DNA of 18,318 nucleotides from an uncultured Clostridia bacterium (GTDB lineage Bacteria; Bacillota; Clostridia; Christensenellales; Borkfalkiaceae): positions 1 to 18,318 of the forward strand of contig CANPWF010000013.1 of NCBI GenBank assembly GCA_947581885.1, read 5' to 3'. The position numbers and the translations under genes were made by a program. The number at the start of each line of letters is the position of its first letter. Positions within the stretch are counted from its first letter, which is position 1. This document shows, one piece after another, positions 6,035 through 13,139 of the stretch. Under the pieces are notes generated by a model, which was not told the origin of the DNA, did no database searches, and worked only from the letters and a program-made list of their open reading frames with translations.

Positions 6035-8125
6035 ATGACGAAATGCAAACAGGCGGCGGGAATTCTCGCCCTCCTCGGGGCGGCGTGCCTCGTCGGCGGG
6101 CTTCTCCCCTCCGTGCGGGCACAGGCGGCGACGGCGTACATCGTCGATTCCCACCCGTTCACCTACGGGGAATACCGTGAAAGCGATCATCTCAACCTGT
6201 GGTTCGGGGCACCCGGCGACTCCTCCGCGTTTGTGAGCGGAGATACGTACGTCAACCCCGGGAGCACGTACGCGACGGCGATCTGCTTCACCGCCCCGTG
6301 CGATCTGACGGTGAGCACGATACACGGCAACGGGTACGCTTACCGCTGGGGAGACGCGGCACCGAATACCGACGGCATTCGCTTCTCCGTCTTTTGGAAC
6401 AACACAAAGGTTTTCCCCGAAGAGGGGCTTTGGGACGAACGCCCGCAGGGCAACACGGACGGCAATGGCGCGGTGACCCTTCCCGACAACATTTCGATGA
6501 AAAAGGGGGATGAACTTCTCTACATCGTCGACAGCGGCGGGGCGGGCAACAGCGACTTTGACGTGACCTATCTCGTCCTCGGCTTCCGATGGGTCGACGA
6601 AGCGCACCCCGAAGGAACTTGGTTCGATTCGCATGCCGCCTACTACACCACGCCCGAGAGCGGCGAGGAGGGGTACGGCGAGGCGAGCGACGCACTCCAT
6701 CATTATAAGAGGAACGAGCTCATCGATTACCGCTACGTCTCCATCCGCGAACTCGACGAGCGCGACCCCGTTCCGACGGAAGAGAGAAGCGTCCGCATTC
6801 AGTCCGACGATTTCGTGCCCACCAACCTCAACGGCGAGGACCTTTGGGCGGGCGCACCGGGCGAAAACAACAAGTATTGCTATGTAAACGGCGTGTACGT
6901 CGCACCGAGCGCGAGCTATGCGGCGGCGGTGAAGTTCACCGCCCCCTGCGACGGCACGATCTCCAACGCCCTCGGCGGCGGCACGGTGTACAGGAGCGGC
7001 GAAGCCCCCGCGGGAACGGACGGGACGCGCGTCTCCGTCATCTTCAACGATATCGTTCAATATCCCTATGAGGGCGTTTGGGCGGATATCCCGCAGGGGA
7101 GCTCTTCGCCCCTCGGACTCAACTACAATTCCCTCGACGTGAAGGCGGGCGACGAACTTTGGTACGTCATCGACTGCGGCGGCGCGGGCAACAGCGATTG
7201 GGACGTGAACGTGCTCCGCGTCAGTTTCCTTTGGATAGACGAAGCGCATTCGGGCGGCGTGATCGTCGACTTCACCCAAAACTACTATAAGAGTGCGGAG
7301 GAGGGAGAGCAGAGCGTCACCTTCGGCGAATACAAGAGAGGGGACGTGTTCACCTATCACTATGTGAATATCGACGAGTGCACCCCCGTCGGCGAGGCGC
7401 AGGAGCTCTCCGCCCGCACGATCGAGGAATACGAGCTCGAAGAACTCAACTACTCTTCGGCTTCTACGCACTATTATAAGCTCGAAGATCCCAACCTCAT
7501 CGCCTTCCCCGATTACTGCGGCCCCGGTGACAACTACATGCTCGGGATCGGCTGGAAGGCCCCTTCGGACGGGCGCGTCGACCTTTCGGGAAGCGCGGTG
7601 ACCAACTTCCGCTTCCTCACCGAGCCCGACGCGGCGGGCAACCGTTCGGACGGCGTGCGCATCCGCATTCTTCTCAACGGGACTTCGCTCATCTTCCCCA
7701 CCGAGGCGGAGTGGACGATCCTCGCGAATGCGAACCGTTTCGTCATCGAGATGCAGCCCTTCGCCGTCAAGAAGGGGGACGAGATCATGCTCGTCATCGA
7801 TAAGTACATCGCCTGCAACTACGATACCTGCCGCGTGGAACTCGGGATCGCGTTCGCCGAGGACGGCGCGGCATACACCGAGAGCTACCATAACGAGAGA
7901 GATTTCTTGGATAGCTACCGCGGCGGCATCTGGAAATATTACGCCGTCCGCGAAAAGGCCGCCCTTCCGGACGGGGACGGGGAGAGCGAACTTCCCACCG
8001 TGCTTTGGAAAGGAAAGGGCTGTTCGGGCGCGGTGCTCGGATCGGGTATCGGCGGCGTGACGCTTTTGGCAGTCGCGGCGGGTGTGACGATGTGCCTGAA
8101 AAAACGCAAAGGAGGTCGGTCATGA
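6035..8125 (+). CDS. Surface protein: three beta-sandwich-like repeats, KGCSGA tail
   Basis: 696 residues, family not recognised. It has a signal peptide (about 1-32, ending RAQAA), three divergent repeats of about 200 residues (about 33-250, 255-460, 465-665), and a C-terminus with KGKGCSGA, a hydrophobic helix and the basic tail KKRKGGRS. Each repeat carries elements also seen in the upstream protein: FTAP-D-T, DG-R-SV-N, KGDEL--IVD-GGAGNSD-D, and W-DEAH in the first two. The third repeat is the most diverged (WKAPSDG, KKGDEIMLVID). Unlike its neighbour it has no CxxC modules and no long Pro-rich stalk, so it may sit closer to the membrane. AAAGGGGGG at 6021-6029 precedes the ATG, 12 bp after the previous stop. 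It likely arose by duplication and works with the upstream protein in holding a glycan (inference). Confidence 0.83.
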   Translation: MTKCKQAAGILALLGAACLVGGLLPSVRAQAATAYIVDSHPFTYGEYRESDHLNLWFGAPGDSSAFVSGDTYVNPGSTYATAICFTAPCDLTVSTIHGNGYAYRWGDAAPNTDGIRFSVFWNNTKVFPEEGLWDERPQGNTDGNGAVTLPDNISMKKGDELLYIVDSGGAGNSDFDVTYLVLGFRWVDEAHPEGTWFDSHAAYYTTPESGEEGYGEASDALHHYKRNELIDYRYVSIRELDERDPVPTEERSVRIQSDDFVPTNLNGEDLWAGAPGENNKYCYVNGVYVAPSASYAAAVKFTAPCDGTISNALGGGTVYRSGEAPAGTDGTRVSVIFNDIVQYPYEGVWADIPQGSSSPLGLNYNSLDVKAGDELWYVIDCGGAGNSDWDVNVLRVSFLWIDEAHSGGVIVDFTQNYYKSAEEGEQSVTFGEYKRGDVFTYHYVNIDECTPVGEAQELSARTIEEYELEELNYSSASTHYYKLEDPNLIAFPDYCGPGDNYMLGIGWKAPSDGRVDLSGSAVTNFRFLTEPDAAGNRSDGVRIRILLNGTSLIFPTEAEWTILANANRFVIEMQPFAVKKGDEIMLVIDKYIACNYDTCRVELGIAFAEDGAAYTESYHNERDFLDSYRGGIWKYYAVREKAALPDGDGESELPTVLWKGKGCSGAVLGSGIGGVTLLAVAAGVTMCLKKRKGGRS

Positions 8126-9666
8126 AGTGTAAACGTCTCATCGCGGCGGTGGGGCTTCCCCTCTCGATCGCCCTCGCCCTTGCGGGCTGTGCGGGAAAAT
8201 CGGCGGAGAACGTCATCTCCCTCAAAGATAACGGGGCACTGCTCACAAATCCCGACATGGGGTACAATTTCACCTACTACGCCAATACCATTTACGACTT
8301 CAACACGACGCTTGCGGAGGGAGATTTCCTCGACGATTTCCCCTGCGAAACGGTGTTCTTCCGCATCGGTTGGAATTGGATCGAACCCGAAGAGGGGCAG
8401 TTCAATTGGGAATTCACCGATAAGGTCGCCGACGAGTGGATCGCGCACGGCAAACGGGTCGCCTTCTGCTGGGTCGTCGCCTTCCCGGGGGATCAATCCA
8501 CCCCCCTTTGGGTGAAGGACGCGGGTGCGCAGGGCACGCAGTACGGTTGGTACGAGCGGGCGAGCGGCGATCCCGACGAACGGTATTTCGGCACCGAGGG
8601 CAAGCCGACGACGCTCACCCTCGACGGTATTCCGCAAGACGCACAGGATTTCACCCTCAACCGCGGCAACCGCAACGACCCGAACTATAACGGGGGACAG
8701 GAAGTCGAGCGGGGGGATTTCGAGCACTACCGCGGTTCATGGATCCCCGACTACGAGGACGAGGTGTTCCTCGAAAAGTGGGAGAACTTCCTCTCCGCGG
8801 CGGCAGCCCGTTACGACAACAACGAGCACGTCGAATTTATCGAGATCGGCTCCTTCGGCGATTGGGGAGAGGGGCACAATTCGTATACCCCCGGCAACCC
8901 CATCACGCCGACGGCGAAGCGGACGCACATCGCCCTCTACCTCAAATATTTCAAGAACGTCCAGCTCATGGTCAACGACGAAGTCGTCCGCAACACGGGG
9001 CTCGTCGACTATGTGAAGGAGAACGGGATCGGGCTCTCCGATCACACCGTGCAGGTGCCCTATCCCCAATATCCCGGGGAGGGAGCTCCCGGCAACAAGG
9101 AGTATGCCGAGCAGTTCTATAAGGAACAGCCCGTCCTCCTCGAAAACCACAACGGGACGACCTTCCGCGAGACGTACTACAAGAGTGTCAACGAGTGCCA
9201 CGCGACATGGGCGCGTATCAACTGCAATCCCTATATCGCGAAGAGTTCGGAGTTCACCGACCTCATCACCCTGCGGCTCGGCTATCGGCTCACCTTCACC
9301 GAAGTCTCCTTCGGAAACCTGAAAGCGGGCAAAAAAGTCACCTTCACCTTCAAGATGAAAAATTCGGGCGCGGCACCGTGCTACCGCGGCGGCAATCCGA
9401 CGTTCTGCCTTGTCGACAGCCTCGGGCGGGTCGCGGCGGAGGCGACGAGCGAGTTCAACGTGAAGGACCTCCCCGTCGCGCTCACCGCGGAGGGCGCGGA
9501 AGTGCTCACGGGAGAGGCGACGATGGAGCTCCCGAAGAGCCTCGTTTCGGATACGTATTATATCGTCGTCTCGGTCAGAGAGGGGGGAGAGGACCGCTAC
9601 GCCCTTCCGCTCGACCATCGGGACGGCACCCGTAACCGCTACCGTATCGCACAGTTCGAAGTCTGA
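8122..9666 (+). CDS. DUF4832-type lipoprotein with a glycosidase-like barrel
   Basis: 514-residue lipoprotein. The lipobox is LALAGC with the lipidated Cys at 23, so it should be anchored on the outer face of the membrane. The N-terminal part resembles TIM-barrel hydrolases (NPDMGYNF 43-50, FFRIGWNWIEPEEGQF about 79-94), followed by FIEIGSFGDWGEGH (239-252), a signature of DUF4832/DUF4874 proteins with possible catalytic Glu residues (E241, E250). The C-terminal part (about 390-514) looks like an Ig-type domain (FTEVSFGNLKAGKKVTF). ATG 8122 overlaps the previous stop as ATGA and follows AAAGGAGGT (8108-8115 region); the open frame extends back to 8005, but that start would bury the lipobox. 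It may trim or bind the glycan next to the transporter. Enzyme activity is inferred, not shown. Confidence 0.82.
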   Translation: MKCKRLIAAVGLPLSIALALAGCAGKSAENVISLKDNGALLTNPDMGYNFTYYANTIYDFNTTLAEGDFLDDFPCETVFFRIGWNWIEPEEGQFNWEFTDKVADEWIAHGKRVAFCWVVAFPGDQSTPLWVKDAGAQGTQYGWYERASGDPDERYFGTEGKPTTLTLDGIPQDAQDFTLNRGNRNDPNYNGGQEVERGDFEHYRGSWIPDYEDEVFLEKWENFLSAAAARYDNNEHVEFIEIGSFGDWGEGHNSYTPGNPITPTAKRTHIALYLKYFKNVQLMVNDEVVRNTGLVDYVKENGIGLSDHTVQVPYPQYPGEGAPGNKEYAEQFYKEQPVLLENHNGTTFRETYYKSVNECHATWARINCNPYIAKSSEFTDLITLRLGYRLTFTEVSFGNLKAGKKVTFTFKMKNSGAAPCYRGGNPTFCLVDSLGRVAAEATSEFNVKDLPVALTAEGAEVLTGEATMELPKSLVSDTYYIVVSVREGGEDRYALPLDHRDGTRNRYRIAQFEV

Positions 9667-9674
9667 GGGCGTTC

Positions 9675-10604
9675 ATGGAAAAGAAGCTCGGCAAAAAGGG
9701 AAAAATCAAGCGTGCGGCGCAGCGGTATTGGCAATACTATATTCTGTTTTTGCCGTGCGCCGTGCTCTTTATCCTGTTCTCGTACATTCCGATGGGCGGG
9801 ATCATTCTCGCGTTCAAAGAGTATATCCCCCGCCTCGGCGTGTACGGGAGCCCGCTCGCCGATCCGTTCTACCGCCACTTTTTGAAACTCTTCGAGGACG
9901 CATACTTTTGGACGGTCCTCAAAAACACCCTCGTCCTCTCGGGGCTGAGGCTCGCGATCGGGTTCTTTTTCCCCGTTCTTCTGGCACTTCTCTTTAACGA
10001 ACTCAAATTCAAGGCGTTCGGAAAGACGGTGCAGACGGTGCTCTTCATTCCCTATTTCATCTCGTGGGTGGTGCTCGCGGGCATTCTGAAACAGGTATTC
10101 GGCAACGACGGGTTCGTCAATTCCGCACTCACGGCAATGGGCGGGAACGGCGTGAAATTCCTCACGCAAGGGGGACCTTTCCTCGCGCTCGTCATTCTCT
10201 CCGAGATCTGGAAGGGGTGCGGGTACGGCATGATCATCTACCTTGCGGCGATCACGAGCATCGACCGCGGACTGTACGAGGCGGTGGAGATCGACGGAGG
10301 GAACCGCCTGCACAAGATGATCTACATCACCCTGCCGGGCATTTCGGGCACGATCGCCGTGCAGTTCATTCTCTCCCTCTCGGGCATTCTCAACGGGGGC
10401 TTCGATCAGATCTTCAACCTCTATTCCGTCCCCGTATATGACGTTGCGGATATCCTCGATACCTACCTGTACCGCGTCGGGCTCGCGGAGGGGAAGGTGG
10501 AACTCGGCACCGCGCTCGGGCTCTTCAAGTCGGCGATCGGCTTTTGCCTCGTCGTCTTTTCCAACAAGATCACCAAAAAACTCGGGGGGAACGGGATATG
10601 GTGA
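9675..10604 (+). CDS. ABC sugar transporter permease, LplB type
   Basis: 309-residue inner-membrane permease of the CUT1 (MalF-like) class, close in form to LplB/YtcP-partner permeases for complex oligosaccharides. A basic N-terminus leads into a first membrane helix (about 20-45, ILFLPCAVLFILFSYIPMGG). The EAA loop, which contacts the ATPase, is at about 198-222 (LYEAVEIDGGNRLHKMIYIT, then LPG). It has about six membrane segments. GAGGG (9666-9670) precedes the ATG, eight bases after the lipoprotein stop. It works with the next gene as a heterodimeric channel for the binding protein at 11490. No ATPase gene is in this operon; in Gram-positive bacteria such systems commonly share an MsmX-like ATPase. 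Confidence 0.93.
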   Translation: MEKKLGKKGKIKRAAQRYWQYYILFLPCAVLFILFSYIPMGGIILAFKEYIPRLGVYGSPLADPFYRHFLKLFEDAYFWTVLKNTLVLSGLRLAIGFFFPVLLALLFNELKFKAFGKTVQTVLFIPYFISWVVLAGILKQVFGNDGFVNSALTAMGGNGVKFLTQGGPFLALVILSEIWKGCGYGMIIYLAAITSIDRGLYEAVEIDGGNRLHKMIYITLPGISGTIAVQFILSLSGILNGGFDQIFNLYSVPVYDVADILDTYLYRVGLAEGKVELGTALGLFKSAIGFCLVVFSNKITKKLGGNGIW

Positions 10605-11470
10605 GGAAGAAGAGAAACTTCAACGTCGTCGACGGGCTCATCATGGCGTTCTTTGTCCTGCTCGTGCTCATCACCCTCGTGCCCGTCCTCAATATCCTTT
10701 CGCTCTCTATTTCGGACGATTACAGCGCGATCCATAATCGGGGGATGCTCTTCCCCGACGTCCGCCATGTCGATTTCGGCGCGTATGCCGCCGTTTTCAA
10801 CAGCAAGGCGGTGTATTCGAGTTTCTTTTTGTCCCTGCTCATCACCCTGCTCGCGACCCTTCTGCACATGGTCGTCACCGTGACGGCGGGGTACGCGCTG
10901 AGCGTGAAGAATTTGCCGGGGCGGCGGGCGATGATGTTCTTCGTGCTCTTCACGATGCTCTTCAACGGCGGGTTGGTCCCGACCTATCTTGCGATCTCCT
11001 CGTACGGGCTCGTGGATTCCTTCTTCGTGCTCTTCGTCCCCGGGGCGGCGAGCGGATACAGCATCGTGCTCATGAAGAACTACATCTTGCAGATCCCTTC
11101 CTCGATGCAGGAGGCGGCGGAGATGGACGGCGCGAATCCCTTCTATATCCTGCTCCGCATCATCGTGCCCCTCTCGGTGCCCATCATTGCGACCGTCTCC
11201 CTCTTCTGCGCGGTGGGGAAGTGGAACGATTGGACGACGGCGTTCTTCTACATCAAATCCAAGCGGTGGCTCTGGCCCTTCCAGAACGTCTTGCAGGCCC
11301 TCGTCGTCAACATGGATTCCTCCAACGGCGACATCATCGACCTGTCCAAGCTCGGCGAGGCGTTCAAGAACGCCCTCATCGTCGTGTCGATCATCCCCAT
11401 CACGATCGCCTATTTGTGCGCACAGAAGTATTTTGTAAAGGGGCTGTTCCTCGGCTCCGTAAAAGAATGA
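10598..11470 (+). CDS. ABC sugar transporter permease, LplC/YtcP (MalG-like) type
   Basis: 290-residue partner permease. It starts with VRKKRNFNVVDG, a first helix (LIMAFFVLLVLITLVPVLNI), and has the EAA loop near residues 171-190 (MQEAAEMDGANPFYILLRII, then VPLSVP). ATG 10598 overlaps the previous gene by 7 bp, and a GTG at 10601 is a near-equivalent start; the open frame reaches back to 10544 but without a ribosome-binding site. The overlap suggests translational coupling and equal amounts of both subunits. The C-terminus KYFVKGLFLGSVKE is typical of the family. Confidence 0.93.
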   Translation: MVRKKRNFNVVDGLIMAFFVLLVLITLVPVLNILSLSISDDYSAIHNRGMLFPDVRHVDFGAYAAVFNSKAVYSSFFLSLLITLLATLLHMVVTVTAGYALSVKNLPGRRAMMFFVLFTMLFNGGLVPTYLAISSYGLVDSFFVLFVPGAASGYSIVLMKNYILQIPSSMQEAAEMDGANPFYILLRIIVPLSVPIIATVSLFCAVGKWNDWTTAFFYIKSKRWLWPFQNVLQALVVNMDSSNGDIIDLSKLGEAFKNALIVVSIIPITIAYLCAQKYFVKGLFLGSVKE

Positions 11471-11489
11471 ACAAGTTAAGGAGAAAAAT

Positions 11490-13121
11490 ATGAAGAAAAC
11501 AGTATGGAGTTTGTTGGCGGCGACCCTTCTCGTTGCGATGGCGGGGCTCTCCGCCTGCAAGGGGAAAGGCTATGAGCTCGAACACGATTTCACCGAGACG
11601 GACGAGACCATCTCGTACAAGTTCTACTCCGTCAATTGGCAGGACTACGAAGGGCAGCCCAAGGACAGAGTTTTGAGCTTCCTCGAAGAGAAATTCAACG
11701 TAAAGATCGAGATCACGGGCGCGAGCGACGCGATGTGGAAGGACCGCCTCTCCACCGAGATCGCCGACGGCAAAACGCCCGATCTCTTCTTCGCCCTGCC
11801 CGATACGTCCACGATCACCGATTACATCCGCAAACAGGTGATTACCGACCTCGATCCTTACATCGAGCGGGCGGAGGCGACCAACCTTCGCACGATCCTT
11901 GCCGCCGAGCAGTACAAAGAGAGCACCCTCATCGACGGGAAGCACTTCTTCATGCCGCAGAGCGTCGGCTATACGACGAGGATCATGATGGTGCGCAAGG
12001 ATTGGATGAAGAAGTGGAACGAGGCACCTATCTCTGACGGCGGACGGGCAAAGACGGGGGAGGACGTTTATGCGGTCCCCTCAACGCTCTCCGAATTCAC
12101 CTCGATGCTCAGATTCTTCCGCAACGGCGACCCCGACGGCGACGGCAAGAAGAACACCTACGGGCTCGCCCTTTCGAACAACTTCGACTATGTGCAGGAC
12201 TTCTTCGCGACATTCGGGCTTCAACCGGGGTACGAGAAGAAGGACGGCGGCTATCAGCTCTCCGCGTTCGACGACCGCTACCTCACGATGCTCCGCTGGT
12301 TCAAAGAGGGGAACGACGAGGGGTATGTGTATTCCGATTTCTACACCCTCACCGAGGGGGAAGCGTTGCAGAACTTCTATCAGGGCGTGTGCGGCGTTGT
12401 CGTATCGAGCGGCGACCTTCTCCTCGACGGCATCCTCAACGAACTCGGCGTTCTGCACGCGGGGGAGGACTATCATGATCTCGTCACCCTCATCGCCCCG
12501 CCCGACAGCGACGACGGCGCGTATAAGGGCGCGTTCAAGGGTTGGAACTTCTATTGGGGCGGTTGGTGCGTCTCGGCGACGGCGAAGGAACCCATGCGGC
12601 TCGTGCGTATCCTCGACTATTTGTTCAGCCCCGAGGGGCAGAAACTCCTTGTTTACGGCGTGGAGGGGGTGCACTACAACACGGTGGACGGGAAGATCGT
12701 CCCCAATGCGGCGAACAGGCTGCAAGACGGCGACCATGCGTTCTCCTATCCCGACGCGCAGAAGCTCAACGACCCTTCGGGCAGGTATGTGATCGGCTAT
12801 CAGCTCATCCCTTGCCCCTATACGGTCGAAAACGGGGAGCTCGCCATCAACTATCCCTACGATACCGCCTACGATCCCGACATGATGCGGCAGGCGTATG
12901 AACTCACCTACCGCACGACCCCCAACTTCAACGCGCTCTCCACCATCATTGCCGATCCCGACATCAACGATTACAACAGCAAGGTCACCGACCATGTCCG
13001 CACCTACTCCATCGACGTTATCTCGGGCAAAGACGAGGCGGCGGCGAAAAAGACGCTCATGGATCGCCTCGACTCGGCGAAATACGAAACGGTGTTGGAC
13101 TATATCAACAAGAACAACTGA
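11490..13121 (+). CDS. Extracellular sugar-binding lipoprotein, ABC importer
   Basis: 543-residue family-1 solute-binding protein. Signal peptide II with lipobox GLSAC (Cys 23) tethers it to the outer membrane face. Typical features are the early NVKIEITGAS strand, the TPDLFFALPD segment, a Ca-loop-like NGDPDGDGKKNTYG (about 211-224) often found in LipO/YtcQ-type binding proteins, and GWNFYWGGWCVSA with an aromatic cluster able to stack on sugars. AAGGAG lies just before the ATG. It sits directly after the permeases, which it serves. The large size fits an oligosaccharide rather than a monosaccharide ligand. Confidence 0.93.
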   Translation: MKKTVWSLLAATLLVAMAGLSACKGKGYELEHDFTETDETISYKFYSVNWQDYEGQPKDRVLSFLEEKFNVKIEITGASDAMWKDRLSTEIADGKTPDLFFALPDTSTITDYIRKQVITDLDPYIERAEATNLRTILAAEQYKESTLIDGKHFFMPQSVGYTTRIMMVRKDWMKKWNEAPISDGGRAKTGEDVYAVPSTLSEFTSMLRFFRNGDPDGDGKKNTYGLALSNNFDYVQDFFATFGLQPGYEKKDGGYQLSAFDDRYLTMLRWFKEGNDEGYVYSDFYTLTEGEALQNFYQGVCGVVVSSGDLLLDGILNELGVLHAGEDYHDLVTLIAPPDSDDGAYKGAFKGWNFYWGGWCVSATAKEPMRLVRILDYLFSPEGQKLLVYGVEGVHYNTVDGKIVPNAANRLQDGDHAFSYPDAQKLNDPSGRYVIGYQLIPCPYTVENGELAINYPYDTAYDPDMMRQAYELTYRTTPNFNALSTIIADPDINDYNSKVTDHVRTYSIDVISGKDEAAAKKTLMDRLDSAKYETVLDYINKNN

Positions 13122-13139
13122 GGGCCGCTTTCTTCGGAT

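Noticed and set aside
3884..7891. Very long minus-strand open frame (1335 codons) opposite the two surface-protein genes
   Set aside because: It is antisense to two well-supported genes with signal peptides and ribosome-binding sites. Its translation is low-complexity, rich in Arg, Val and Ile, with no recognisable domains. In GC-rich DNA with strong codon bias such shadow frames are expected.
8005..8121. Upstream extension of the DUF4832-type lipoprotein
   Set aside because: It would put 39 Arg-rich residues before a clean lipoprotein signal. The AAAGGAGGT site and ATGA overlap support 8122.
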